Of a stretch of 64,000 nt of DNA, positions 31,457-43,929 are shown in pieces. Source of the DNA: Agriotes lineatus (Eukaryota > Arthropoda > Insecta > Coleoptera > Elateridae). The notes under the pieces are model-generated. The model did not search any database, had not been told where the DNA came from, and saw only the letters and a program-made list of their open reading frames with translations. Position 1 is the first letter of the stretch; every line of letters starts with the position of its first letter. The stretch covers positions 27,971,495-28,035,494 of the forward strand of contig OW679203.1 of NCBI GenBank assembly GCA_940337035.1, read 5' to 3'. The position numbers and the translations under genes are program-made.

Positions 31457-31654
31457 ATGGTTGCACCGATGCGATATAAACAACGGGCTCTGGGCCATTT
31501 AATATTGTTAGTTTTAGTTTTGGCCTTCAGTCAGCGCCGACATACCGCAAAGCATCAACGCAGAAGTGCGCCCCTCTCGGCAGCGTCCTTCGCCGAAGCG
31601 AGAGACCGGTCGCTGGCCTACTCAGACGCTTACTTTCTCGCCGATTTCTATTAA
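31457..31654 (+). CDS. Small ORF with signal-peptide-like N-terminus (65 aa)
   Basis: From either ATG (31457 or 31469) the product begins with a basic start (MRYKQRA) followed by a hydrophobic core, LGHLILLVLVLAF, then a plausible cleavage region and a basic, Arg/His-rich segment with paired Arg residues (QRRHTAKHQRR). It ends SLAYSDAYFLADFY. The 3' half lies in a local GC-rich island. A signal peptide followed by dibasic sites is the layout of a neuropeptide or small secreted precursor. No family is recognised, the ORF is short, and it could be chance. Confidence 0.25.
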   Translation: MVAPMRYKQRALGHLILLVLVLAFSQRRHTAKHQRRSAPLSAASFAEARDRSLAYSDAYFLADFY

Positions 31655-33234
31655 TTAATTTGAATTGGTTTTATTTCGCTCTTACAATGTACAAACGTTT
31701 TAGACTTAAGTTTATTTACAAAAAAGGGATGTAATACTAGGAATAATATACTTAATTTGTCCAAGGTGTTCTAAATCTAATCAATCGAAGCAATCAACGA
31801 ACTCTGACAATTGAGTTCACAAATGGGCTTTTATGCAAAAAAGCAATTTATATACAGCCATTCCGTTGCGTATTAGCTAGATTTTGAATTACCTTTAGTA
31901 TATAAAAGCTTTTAAAATTGTTTAGATCCTAAGGTAGAAGAGGGTTTGGTATATCCTTAATCCACTTCGGTATAGGTCGAAATTGAAAATGTCAGTATAA
32001 CCTGTAGGTAATGAATACATAGGCAAGGTTATTAAAATTTTTGAATGACGATAGGTATTCTCTTTTGTAATATTTATTTTTTTAGTATGCTTGAATTCGA
32101 TAATGATGTAAAAAATGGATTTGCTGCACACATGACTGCGAAACATTTTGTTGTGGTTTAAATTTATAATTCCTCTTACTGCCGCTCACAAAAGTCTGCG
32201 GTCATTCAATGTGTAAAAATTGTTTAGAACAGATGTATCTGTGATATATTTATACGTCGATATTATTAAGTCCATTTCATTCTTTGTGATACCATCTGAA
32301 TTTCATCAGGTCAATTCTCTATGTGGTTGTTTTTTGAAGAAGGTTTTCGCTCTGGATGGAAGTTAATGGTTTCTCTTCACGGACCTTTCTACTTTCTTAG
32401 CACACTTTTCTAATGTTTTCTGAATTATTAGTTTGCACTTCTATCTTTGCATTTCGGTCTTTAATTAGTACACAAAAGTGGGTTTGTTCCGATCGTTTCG
32501 CATTAATTACATCGTCAGAGAATATGTCTATATTATTATCATCTTCAGTACGTGTTGTTGGGGCCTAATGCCTGAAGTACTTAAAAGCTGTCCGTTTTTT
32601 GAGATTTGATGTTTGATATTCCAATTTTTCAAATAAGGTATTTACCCTTCTTATTTATGTGTATTTCTATCTCACCTATACTGAATGTTGCGTCATAACG
32701 TTTTTGAACAAGTGATTTGTTTTTTCAGCTTGCTTCTTACTTTCCTCTCCCTACCCCAAGAATCCCTGAGACTAACTGGTGTGGCATTCTGAGCTACTCG
32801 CCCTTGCCGTGGTTTGGAGGATATAAGTAGACGTACTAATCCCAGTCTAAGAAAATATATCAGAAGTTACAAGACGAATAGCAAGAATCTGATGGTTTCA
32901 AAATCACAACTGACAAACAGTCTTAATGGGCTAAATTATAAAAATGGTACAGTAGCCACCAATAACAATAAAATGAAAGAGTTAAAAAATATATAAACGC
33001 AAACCCCGAAGACAGCCTGAAATAGCCACCTTTAAAATCGAGAGGGTACTGAAATGAATGAAAAATGGCTGATCACCTGGCGAAGACCGAAGAATAACAG
33101 ATAAAATTTAGAGAAAAAATACTATTAAAAGTAATTAGATACGGCAGCCGTGTAAGTGCTTCCTTGTCTAAATTTAAGATTGACAAAGAATTGAAATAAA
33201 ACATCTTGACAAAAACAGCTCTGATTACATGCCA
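31655..33234. other. Unannotated AT-rich stretch
   Basis: No gene, RNA or repeat supported. A 60-codon frame at 32814-32996 (Asn/Lys/Ser-rich) is most likely chance. Confidence 0.4.
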
Positions 33235-33545
33235 CGGTCGAATATAGGCCATTAATCCGCTTGCTTCTCAAAGCAAGTTAGCCGTTGGATGACAACGGGA
33301 TACCTGGTACACCTAGGGGGTCAAGTTTGGTATCAAAATGCGCGGATTTAAGTCAGCTACAACAAGATACAGATCAAATAATTCTAGCTGACCCCTGAAA
33401 AACGTATGGCTGAATTTAATAAAACGTAGCACATTGGACCCCACCGATGAAAGCAACGGTCTCAGTGTTTCAATATTTCGAAAATCGGCAGCAAAATTCA
33501 AAAGTTTTCTGGACGAACCATACCTGTTCATTTGAGAGCCCTGAT
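33235..33545 (+). repeat. Interspersed repeat family D, copy 1
   Basis: Blocks TTTGGTAT-AAAATGC, TTTA-GTCAGCTACA, CTGACCCCTGAAAAACG, TTTAATAAAACGTAGCA-ATTG and CGGCAGCAAAA are shared with 52590-52870 and 56515-56830 in order and orientation. An upstream segment (CCGCTTGCTTCTCAAAGCAA, GCCG-TGGATGAC) also matches 52363-52400. On the minus strand this copy is open for 72 codons. It is probably part of a transposon; class unknown. Confidence 0.65.
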
Positions 33546-35254
33546 GGCCCAGCTTGAGAACCGAACTACCCCTGTTTGCCTTCGAATATATATGTACTTA
33601 GACGGATCGTGAGGTAACTAAGAGGGGTACTTTGTGTTACCTGTTTGGTTTGATACTACATAGCTAGTAGTATTTTTCAGTGATAGCAAACATTGCTCTC
33701 CATTGAGCCTAGCCAAATGGTATGCATACTCAATAATTTTATCAAATGCAAAACCACTGTTATAGCAAAAGGCAAATATCTATTATTCTAATCGATTATC
33801 AGAAATACCGTATGACTACAATGTTCAATTGTTTTTTAAGTTATTATATACAACTCCACCATTTCAACAAAGTACTCAAGATAACTGCATCATACGAATA
33901 ATTCACTTATTCAAGAAGGGTTAGATACCAAAGAATTTTCATAAAGGTAGTAGGTTATTACGGAAGGCAATATTTCTTCGCGATAACGCCATTGCCTGTT
34001 TACCGAGCAAGAGTTGGTAATAAAATAAATTTAAGAAACAGTTGGCGTTCTTTTGCGCCACTTTATCACGTTCGCCTAGCAACAAAACGGTGTGCCCTCC
34101 GAACTTTATTTACGATGAAGCATAGGGTGCCGTAAATTAAAATTGTCCCTTCATATGTTCTCCATTTCGAGCAGTAACTATACTAAGGTGATGAATAATT
34201 ACATTTTATTTAAAATGTGAAGCAATTGTAAGGCATCTAAATGCATCTATACAATTCTTACAAGTCTAGCAAAACTGTTTCAGTTAAGAAGTTTATCTGT
34301 CACCTTAAAATGAGTTTGGGTAGATTTACTATGCATCGCGACAATAAACCAAGATATGTTATATACTAATATTTAGTTTTTATTAAAGAAGGGACTTAAA
34401 AGATCAATATATATACGGAATACAATTAACTTTTATTGATAGAAGCTAAAAATCCTACGTTAAAATTTTGAAACCAATCTCGGAAATGGTTTCAGTATAT
34501 CTAAGCATCCAAACTGAATATCTCCTAAGTATAAATCGTTCGAGATATGCCATTCTACACAGCTTACAACGCTGTCGATTATAAATTATTTTCGATAGCA
34601 TCTCAGTAAACTTTAACGTAGAACAGTATATTCTATTTGTATTAATGTATTTTTAAATGTGCGGGTATCAACCAATATCATTTCTCATCATTATTACATT
34701 ATTATGACGGTCTGAAATTTTCGGACGCCTTCACTGGCTTTTAGATTGGCAAAGCGAAGTAGGCACTGAGTTTCCTACCCGAGGGAGCACTGCGTCTTCA
34801 GAAGCCATATAGCAGTCGTGTAGTTGAGTTTAAGTTTTCTCAGGAGTGCGATGTGTTAGCAACGTGGAAGCGTTATTTTTCTGCCTTTTGGCGCCATCGG
34901 TTTTGTTACCGGATAAATACAAGCTTCCTAAGTGCAATAATACTTGAAGTTCAGTTCACGTTCTATTGAAATATCGTAGAACTTCAAAATTTGAATATCA
35001 GAAACGGCCAGTATTGCATCGAATTGCTGATCCTTGCTTTGATTTGCAACTGCCGCTCCGTTTTCGAACCCGAAGTTAGGTAAAGGTCCTTGCTAGCTGT
35101 CTTTTCTTGGCGCGACTGCTGTCAAGACATTTCTTCGCCCGAAATTGAACTGGTTCAGCTGGTCGACTATATTCAGCTAAGTGTATGCCCGGTATCATTA
35201 GATTTCATGTGTATCATCACTTATGGTTCTGAATATATTACTGCTTATGTTTTT
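33546..35254. other. Unannotated AT-rich stretch
   Basis: No gene supported. The part 34735-35100 is GC-richer and may be the upstream part of repeat family C, but the match to 38250-38450 is too weak to claim. Confidence 0.35.
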
Positions 35255-35560
35255 CGGTACTTACATTTTAGGCTCATCCCTGTCTGGGTGCACTAATCGC
35301 ACCTTTGCTGACTGACTGACTTGCTGTCGGGCCATCACAAATTATTTTCTGTAGGGTGTGAGGGACGTGGCGTCACGCGTTCAGGTAGTCTAAGGTCTCC
35401 GAAAATTTCCTTTAACTCTTAAAGGAAACACAGTGCGCGTTTGCTGGAGTATAAGAGAGTCCATTTTAGAAACATAAATGCCAGGAAGGTCCACTCTGTG
35501 TGTCGAGTACGCACAATTTCCGAAGCTTTCTGTAAGGCTTTTTGACATTAGAACAGGCTA
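35255..35560 (+). repeat. Interspersed repeat family C, copy 1
   Basis: GCTCATCCCTGTCTGGGTGCACTAAT matches GCTAATCCCTGTCTGGGTGTACTAAT at 38881. Further blocks (TAGTCT, CTCCGAAAA-TT, and TGTCGAGTACGCACAATTTCC against TGTCGACTACGAACACCTTCC) extend the match over about 300 bp. No coding motif; class unknown. Confidence 0.6.
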
Positions 35561-36689
35561 ATGAAAAATACTTAGTGCCATACCCAATAATAAAATAATC
35601 TTATATCTACTAAGTCAATTGTTGTAAATTGACACGTACTTTATCAGTTTAACGCCATGCCCATCTTAATGCGATATTCGCGTGCAACTTAAAGTTCTAT
35701 AGTTGGCAGTAAACAAGCTTAAACCTGTTACAGCATTAAACGCATTTACATTTAAACAAGGAAAAAGAAGGAAACATTGGGTATCGTTGCCCCATCAATT
35801 ATTGAGTTAGGAATCGTCCCATCTAATCTGATCGAAATATGTCCACTTAAAAATAATAATCGAATTTTTCGCACAAATTTTAGGCAGCTTTAATCCATAG
35901 AAGGCAGAGATCTGCGGACACATTTAAACCAAAAAGTTACCCCTACAGCAGCCACGGCCAAACCCTAATAGATGCCCTCTCTCGAGGCATTTTGCGTTCG
36001 CTTATCTTCGTAGCGTTCATAAATGATTTACCTTGCATGTTCACCAAGGGTGTAATTCTCACCTGCTCTCAAGCGATAAATTAATCACCAGCACGTGTTA
36101 TTCGAAATTAATGCAGACCCTCACTTACCAAGTGAAAACTGTGAAATTCGGCCGAGACATGTGCATGTTGAGTGTGGGTTTGCGAGGAATTTGTTACTTA
36201 TAAGGTCAAAATATTTGTGTTCTTCAGTGCAATGTCACGTCGACTTTGATATTTACTGCCAAATCTATACAGCATGTCGACATGTTAAGATGAGTCATGC
36301 ACTTCTAAAGCTTATTAAACTTTACAAATGAATAATAAAAGAAGGTCGAAGTGTAAATAATGGAAATTTATTGTTGCACGAATTTAGCTTCAATTCGTAT
36401 CCAAACAGCAGTAGATTATAATAAAAAGCTTTACAGGAAGCCTTTCATTTACCTTCTCTGTATTTGTAGCATTGTTGTCTTATAATTTTCACTTTATCAA
36501 TAGTTTTCTTGTTAGACATTTTAATAAATTGAGACTTCATTCTGCTATATTGAGTACAGTTGTTCTTTGATTTTTAGTTGTAGTTGAGAACGTCTTATTT
36601 TTTTTCCTGTTTGTGTAAAAGCCAGATTCGCCTATGAATTTTTCTTTGATATTTTCGGTATTACGTCCTTTTATTTTACTTACGAATTT
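35561..36689. other. Unannotated stretch
   Basis: Nothing recognisable. A 78-codon open frame at 36095-36331 has no motif. Confidence 0.4.
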
Positions 36690-36840
36690 CATTGTCGTTG
36701 CAACAGTTTTGAGGGACAAAAACAAGGAAATCATTTTAGAAGTGGAAACCAAGCTTAGCAGATGGAAGAAGCGCGTTGAAGAGCTTTACAACGACGGTAG
36801 AGGTAAATTTCCATCACCAACAGACAACAGAATAAATGAA
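36690..36840 (+). pseudogene. LINE linker fragment (between endonuclease and RT)
   Basis: The frame reads VLRDKNKEIILEVETKLSRW and then KKRVEELYNDGRGKFPS. The pattern DKNG-I-L-E-E-I-L-RWKEYVEELYND-R is characteristic of the segment before the reverse transcriptase in a common insect LINE group whose C-terminus carries a GHVMR-E-YELL block. It is open over this piece but stops at 36849 and no RT follows. It may derive from the same family as the C-terminal fragment at 39405-39715. Confidence 0.65.
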
Positions 36841-38874
36841 AAGCATTAAAAGTATAGTAATCCATGTTATAACAGCAAAATAGAGTGGAAAAGCTGCTAG
36901 TCCCTATATAAAACCGGCCGGCTAAGTTACTCTAAAAGAGGGAGAACTAAATTGATCAAAACAAATTAGGGGCTCCATCAAGTCAATGTGTAAATCCATA
37001 ACACCAAACAGAACAAACCTGTTGACGTAAATCGGCTTAACGTTCTCTCCCCAGTACTGCGTAGCATAATCAGGATGTACAAACTTATTAAAAGACCAGC
37101 TATCTCCAATACATCTACAACCTGGTGTAGTTTCCAGATTCAATTCCACTAACTGACACTAAGGAAAGCTAAAATTGCAGAGATACAGTCATCCCTCAAT
37201 CACAAACCCCTGAACGGGTTCTACGTAAAGTCTGCAACAATTTCGATTGATTGTTTTTCTTTAGTTAAAGCCGGTCAGTTGTTCACTAGGAAACCAAAAC
37301 AAAATAGGTTAATAAGCAACCATCAGGCATGCGTCCCTTAGAACACGGTTACCTTCATTTTAAGAATGATAGATAACAACTAACAATACCATTTATGGTT
37401 TTTTAAATTACACTATATCTATGTGTTGACGTCAATCAATAGAAAATTTTATTCTCTATACAGAAGTTAATTTTTTTTACCCTTACATAATTTTTTTGAG
37501 TAAAATCTAGGAATCCGTAAAACGCATAAAAATATTGGTCGTCCATTATCTAACTTAAAACAATTGAATAACGTAACAGTTGCAATTCTTTACTAGTATC
37601 AAGCATGGTTTTACATTAGCGATTGCTTTTTCCATTAATGAAGAAAATAGTTAATTTTCAAAATTCACATTGATGTTTGTGTATTTGAGTCCAGATAAAA
37701 TAAAAAAACGGTTATGTAAAGGTCACGAACAATTGAACATCTTCAAATAGAATTAATTGGCATTGTGCAATTTAAAAAAATTATAGATGGTGTTGTCAGT
37801 TGTTTTGTGTTAACTATAAAATGAAGATCATCGTGTAACATTCTAGAGGACGCCTTTATGCTCAAATTATTTTAATATTTTTTTCTATCTGTATTTCGTT
37901 CCGAGAAGGCCTAATAACAGCAAGGAACGTCACATGACTTGAGGAGGGCAAAGAAAAGAACCCAAATAAAACGCACACTGCAATTTCCAACGCCAACCAA
38001 GGCTTCTAAAAAAGTCAATCAGCTATATCTTTAAATTCGCATAGCAATTAAGCAGGTTAAGCTAAGTAACAGTCAGGGGAGGCAACTCATTAGGGAGAAC
38101 GTTAATAAATAGAGCAAAATAAACGTTACACGTTCCTTGATATATCGTAAAACCCCAAGGTTAGATTTACATCGCACACCATCAGCGTCGCGTTGAATAT
38201 TGCGGCCCATGTCGCCAGTTGCAATAGCCGAAAATTGGGTAAAATTTCTCGGTAATTATACGACGACTAACTCCTCAGGATTCCTTCGACTCTGAATCAC
38301 CAATCGCCTTTCTTCGTTTGGATTTATCACTTGAAGTTGGACTGTGAACTTCAACCTTTCTTCAGTTTGCTACCGTTATTTGCTGTAATTCTTGCTTGCG
38401 CATTATCGTTCACTCCGTATCCAATATTTACTGCTTATAATTGTAATATTTGTACATGTGACGGCACGTAAAAAGAACCCAGCGGAGCGCAACCTAATAG
38501 TTTGTTCGGTCGTTAGCGCCAGTGAGTAAACCGTCCTGAATTCAAAAACCGCCATAAAAAGCATTCATCACTGACTCTCGTAAGTTATTTGCTCTTACTA
38601 AACTAAAGTGGATTCTTGTAAATTATTTACAGAAAGAAAGTCATTAAGGTAGTATTTACATAAAATTATCGCACTCGAAATTACATTAGGAAACGAATTA
38701 ATTCAGAGTAACGATCGATGTTTCATGCACGAGTAGTACACGAAAAGCGCGTAATTTAAATAGTATGAGTTACCATGGTAATTAAGGCGCTGGCCCACTG
38801 CGCATTCTAGTCTAGGATTTTCTGACGTCCATTTATCTGTAAGATTCTAAGCACTGTCCGCTTAACCGATTTAG
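36841..38874. other. Unannotated AT-rich stretch
   Basis: No gene supported. A 75-codon minus-strand frame at 36922-37149 looks more protein-like than average (it contains FNKFVHPDYATQYWG) but no family is recognised and no splice signals frame it. Confidence 0.35.
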
Positions 38875-39230
38875 ATTTTGAGCTAATCCCTGTCTGGGTG
38901 TACTAATAGCTATCTGGAACTTGTGTTCGCTTGCTGCTAGTTTATCTTATTTTGCTTTGGGTGTAAGCGAAGTGATGTCACACATTTTATGTAGTCTGAG
39001 TTTTACGTGATATAAACCCAACTCACAGCTGGCCTCCGAAAACTTACTTGTATGTTTACTACAGTAGTAGTAAATTTCATCCTGTTTGATTTGTTGTGAA
39101 GCGAAATGCAGTATGCGTTTTCAAGAATATACGATTCTAAGGATCCGAAAACACAGCTAGGCATACCCTGATGTCGACTACGAACACCTTCCCAAAGCTC
39201 AAAGCTAGATCGTTCATGGTGAGACCTTCT
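38875..39230 (+). repeat. Interspersed repeat family C, copy 2
   Basis: Matches 35255-35560 as described there. The copy ends just before the LINE fragment at 39405. Confidence 0.6.
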
Positions 39231-39404
39231 CATTCCACCATTGGTTAATGATTTATATCGTCATGGTAGCCCAACAAATAATAAACACGTTTTATGCGTC
39301 TCTATCGATTTGACGTTTGCAAGCAAACACTTGTAACTTCAGATCCAATTGTAGTTAGTCTGCTACGTATTTCTTGAATGCAAGTTACTCCTTGGATCCA
39401 AGAA

Positions 39405-39715
39405 ATGGAGTTCTAAATTCCATGTCCAAACAAAAAGCATCATAAACTGCCATCAAAGAAGGAAACTCGCAGTACTTGGGGCATGCAATGCGGGGAGAAA
39501 GATATGAATTACTGAAACTTGTTATAGATGGGAAAATACAAGAAAGATTAGTTGGAAAACATAGAAACTCATGCTAAGGGACCTAAGAAGATGATTCGGA
39601 TGCCGATCGGTATACATCTTTTGGGCTGCAGTTTTTAAGACTACTATAGCCATTTGGATAACTAAATTTTGACAGGAAGCAGTAGAAGAAGTAACAAAAG
39701 CTATATGCTTGTTGG
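39405..39715 (+). pseudogene. C-terminal end of a LINE ORF2
   Basis: The plus strand reads GVLNSMSKQKAS, stop, TAIKEGNSQYLGHAMRGERY, then ELLKLVIDGKIQ and GKHRNS in one frame, then in a shifted frame FWAAVFKTTIAIWITKF, stop, QEAVEEVTKAIC. This is the well-known tail of a common insect LINE type (TIKRRKLQYLGHVMRGERYE, then GKRSVGRR-NSWLRDLR, then FRAAVSKT-IA-WIANFR). Stops replace the W and R residues of NSWLRDLR. It is a 5'-truncated or heavily decayed copy. The linker fragment at 36690 is in the same orientation about 2.6 kb away, more than an intact RT would need. Confidence 0.85.
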
Positions 39716-40059
39716 GCCCCTTCGGAGATTGTAAGATTGTTCAGTTTTTAGTATTAACGACAATTAATAGATGATTTATATGTGTCATACTTGTCGTTGG
39801 TTTTTTTACCAGATACATCTTTGATGTTAATTAGATAAATGACTGTTTGCCGATGGTATTTGACATTACATAATTTATTGCAAATATTTGTAGCTATTAC
39901 ATGATAATTTCAAGATTTTTTTTTTATTATTATCATAGAAAACCATAACTATATTTTTGTAAAGTGGAAGAAGAGAATATTCAGAATAGAGTAGCGAATT
40001 ATATTAAATCATTTCCTTATTGGTTATTATGTGTTTGTTATGGACAAGGTCTAGGTATA
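39716..40059. other. Unannotated AT-rich stretch
   Basis: Possibly the 3' UTR of the LINE fragment; nothing specific is visible. Confidence 0.35.
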
Positions 40060-40345
40060 TGCTGAGTATCAGGTACCTTAGACTGCAACTGTTATGGTCC
40101 TATGATCAAAGTCGTACTTAGAATTTTTCCGAGACTAAGGAGTTTCAACTCTAGCAAGAGATCGTTTACATGCTACACATCGTAGTAGCGTGGGTCCTAC
40201 GGCTTCCCATCGTTTCCGAATGATGGCATTCTGTACAGATTTTCATCCGTATCTTTATTTTTAAAAACTTTACCGGGACCAGAGATCGAACTCGCAACCC
40301 TTAGATTAGTAATTATAAAACAAGTTTACAGAGGGGGTCCACTAC
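40060..40345 (-). mobile_element. tRNA-derived SINE-like element
   Basis: On the minus strand, 40299-40282 carries GGTTGCGAGTTCGATCTC, a good Pol III B box. It is preceded by tRNA-like text (TAATCTAAGGG) and a degraded A-box region, and followed by CTGGTCCC and a non-tRNA body. A functional tRNA is excluded because the 5' half cannot form a cloverleaf with the T arm and no acceptor stem matches. The 3' end is not marked by a clear poly(A), so the length is estimated. Confidence 0.45.
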
Positions 40346-43300
40346 TATGGATAGTAGTTCTGGCGTTCGTAGAAACCGAATTAAAAGAATGCTTACAGAC
40401 GTTTTGTTCAAAAGAGATCAGATATTGGTAATTTATCCCCTGTAATTTAACCCTAACTGAAGTTCATGATCTATTGTAGTTATAGAGATATTGTAAAACT
40501 TGAAAATGGTGGAATATGACCAAAAATAATGTCGGAATTAAGTGGAACGATCTCACGAAGTTAAATAATTTTCAAACGGAAACAATGTTTTCGATCATAT
40601 GCCGAGGTCACGCCATGAAAGAAGAAATGAGAAAAAGCAACCTCACTCAATTATTCTGCTCCAAAAGGATATTCATTTTAAATTATACTAATGTAAAAAG
40701 ATCGTTAATATTTACTGCAACGTGTGTTATGTACCACGTTTGAAACGCATGCATATATTTCCCAAAACTCTAATATGTGCTCTTTTTTAATGTAAACACT
40801 TAGAATTGCAGTCTAGCCTCGACTTCAATTACTGTATTGGATTTGTTGTAACCGAGAATAACGTGAATCTTGGCAGCCAGACACAATAGAAAGTTCGAGG
40901 TAAAGTTACCGCAATTCTTGGAATGTCTGCTCAGAAAGTTGCGAGAAAAAGGTCGAAATCTGCTAGATGAAATGGAGCTGGTGCTATTCTTGTGGAAAAA
41001 AGCTACACTTAGCCCTTGTGTTTTTAATCCCTTGCGTCTTAAGAGCTCTACAATTAGGATTTCCAGCAAACAGTTGGTTGACTTGTAATTTCAATAGGTG
41101 TAAATTTGCTTTAAGAATGCGTATTTGATTAACGAAAGCGACGAACCATATAACGTTTGTAATGTACGTTTAAGGCATCGTCTACTTCACGGATTGGGCC
41201 TCTGAGCCTGTTCTGACTTAAAATTCCATATCATTCTAATTTAGAAGCATTGCGGTCCAATGAAGCTGCGAATGCAGGTTAGATTATATGATAACCTATG
41301 TGGACAACAATAATACTTATTTTTATAAGAGAACACAAATCAAAGAAACGTAAGCGGAAATACACGCTCAATACGCAACGGATAACTACGCATGCCAGCA
41401 TCAGGCAATCCCTACGCTATATAGTTTTCGATTTCGCAATTAGAAGGGTTTTATGATTTAACGGGTGCTGAAGAAATCCATAGTATTGTTGAGATATAAT
41501 GCACTATCGTCCTGTGTATAGAAAAGTAGAATCTCGGAATTTGTATTTTATTGCGAACTTCCCAACCTACTTGGGGATATGGACAGAACTTGGACTCGCC
41601 TTTGCTATCGAAAAGGATTTAAGTGCAGCTGCGTATAATAAAGCTGGATTTGTTGCGTCCCGCAGATAGCACAGTTACTTCGCTTGTTGTATGGTGTCTT
41701 TGCATTCAGAAGTTTTCGTCACGATCCTGCTGCGATGCCTCGAAATGTTCACAGCTTTAAGGATGCTACATATTCGTTGGAATGCATACTCTGAATAGCT
41801 TGACATTTGGTGAAATAGACGAAGTAGTTTGTCAATCTGTAATGTACGAGCAAAATATATAACTCAGTTTTTGGAGTTAGAAATTAAGCTGCATATCGCG
41901 TCAAGTTTTAATTTAAACACCCACGTAGTTAATTACTCAGTTTTACATTTTACTGAAGCTGTTGTGTGTCTTTGGTAAGGTTCTTTATATTGGCGCACGA
42001 TTTGGTAGCCTCGCTACATCCTAGTGTCATCAAAAGGGAGAAAGTCGGCATATTCTAAAGATTCAATATCTACCAATTAAGTGACATATCTTCAGCAAAA
42101 TTTTTGAGGTAAGTAATCGCAGTAATTAAAAAGAAAATTGCAAGAACAAAACGTTAAGAATTTAAAACTAAAAATGAATTTTAAATGTTCCCTTAGTAGG
42201 GATCAGTTAGCAACACTTATACAGAAACCATCGGTTGAAATGGTGTTCAGAAAATACAATAATTAAATCGTTAAAAATTAGAACAAAGCCGAGCAAATAG
42301 ACAAATCATATGTTTTGCTGTTTAGTATACCGCATCAGTTACAATTGATAAAAAATACCTTCTTATAAAACAAGTTGTAATAATCCGAATGGGTAAAAAT
42401 ACTAGGGTAAGATTGCCACCGGCGCGACGTCATAATGAACACATTAGTAATTACAGGAATAAACAGATTTAAAAAAAAATACGGGTTGATAGATCAATTT
42501 ACAGTAAAATCAATGGATTATCAATCGGGAACTGGTAGATACCTATCGAATCATTTGTGTAAAGTCTTTAGGTTTATTATTTTTCAACCATGTCAAACTG
42601 ACAATTAAAATTAAAATGACACATACTAACAAAGACAACGCTGGCGTTTGTAAACAATCATTTATTTTGAAATCAAAAGTGGACGCTGCCATTTGCATTT
42701 GCCCAACTTATTTGCCTTGGACTCATTTGTTTCTTTAGTTTGCAGCCAAATATAGGTAGAACATATTCTGTTATCATAAAAGCTTTGCGGGATAAACAGA
42801 CTGAATTCTACACATGGAAATTTCAGTAAGAAGAAAGTTTTCGCATTTTCCAAAACCCACATTACCCAACCAATACTGACGCAGTCAAAGTAATTATCAC
42901 TAGGAACTAACGTGTGGGTAATCAAATTAAAAAAAACTCTTTTAGTGATGTTTATTGATTTTAAGCTAAGAAAGATATATATGAGTTCAGCTTCTTATGT
43001 AAAATAAGAGTATTGGTGCATGACACGTCAAAGGTACGGACACACAAAAAATTTGTGTTTACAAAACTTGCGCTGTGCCATCTGACTGTAAGTTCCTTAA
43101 TAACAGCAAAATATAACAAGGTCCACTGTGAAAATTGCTAGAAAAGTTATCCAGGGAATTATAGAGAATGCGTTGTCCATATATCAAAATATTTACTATG
43201 TTGGGTTGCACGCATGTCTAGCTAAGTTTGTAGTCCACTACGAAAAGTTTGAAATTTGTGGCGCGCGGATTGCGCTGGCTGGCAGGTCTGTGTGGTAGCT

Positions 43301-43929
43301 TCCCAATACTCTACCTGGTACCTTTAGTACTTCAAGCAGATTTTTGAGCTCTACTATCTGCCGTAGGTAAGGTATTGTCTTATACATTTGGGCGTAGTTG
43401 TAGCAATTGTTGTTGTAGATTTTTAGGGAAACTTCGCTTGGACCGGGTTATAATTTTGCAATGAAGTATTAGACTCTACCACCATCGTATTACTTTCCAA
43501 TATGTTGTCACAACCCACTGTTTAATACATAAATATCTGAAAGAACAGACTGCACTGCAACAGCATGGAAATGCACAACTAACAGAAGTGCCCAGTCAAG
43601 AATTGATCAAACTCAATTAATAAACAATGCAAAGCAATGGCACAGTAGAGAAATAATTTGTCAGAACTAAAAATTATGTGAAGTTTCTTATAGACCGAAT
43701 GGGTTCTATAGCATGCCTTATCGCGTTTTTAATTGTTTCTCGACGCCAGCGAGTCGGTTCTTGATTGTCTGCGGTTTAGTCGTTTATGCAAGCCAGAACT
43801 ACCCCGAAGTTTTTAGGTGTACTGCTGAGTTAGAATTTCATCATAAAGACACTCCCCGCGCTGTCGATAGAAATTGGTCAAAGTGTGAAGCTAAGTAACG
43901 CGTACGCCTTTTTATTTGGTTTTAGAAAT
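40346..43929. other. Unannotated AT-rich stretch
   Basis: No gene is supported. The most protein-like open frame, 40870-41088 on the plus strand (KLPQFLECLLRKLREKGRNL and onward), is amphipathic, but both strands are open there and no splice or family evidence exists. An open frame at 42662-42925 is unremarkable. Confidence 0.35.

Noticed and set aside
40282..40299. Functional tRNA gene on the minus strand
   Set aside because: Only the T-arm/B box is convincing. No cloverleaf or acceptor stem could be paired, so a SINE fits better.
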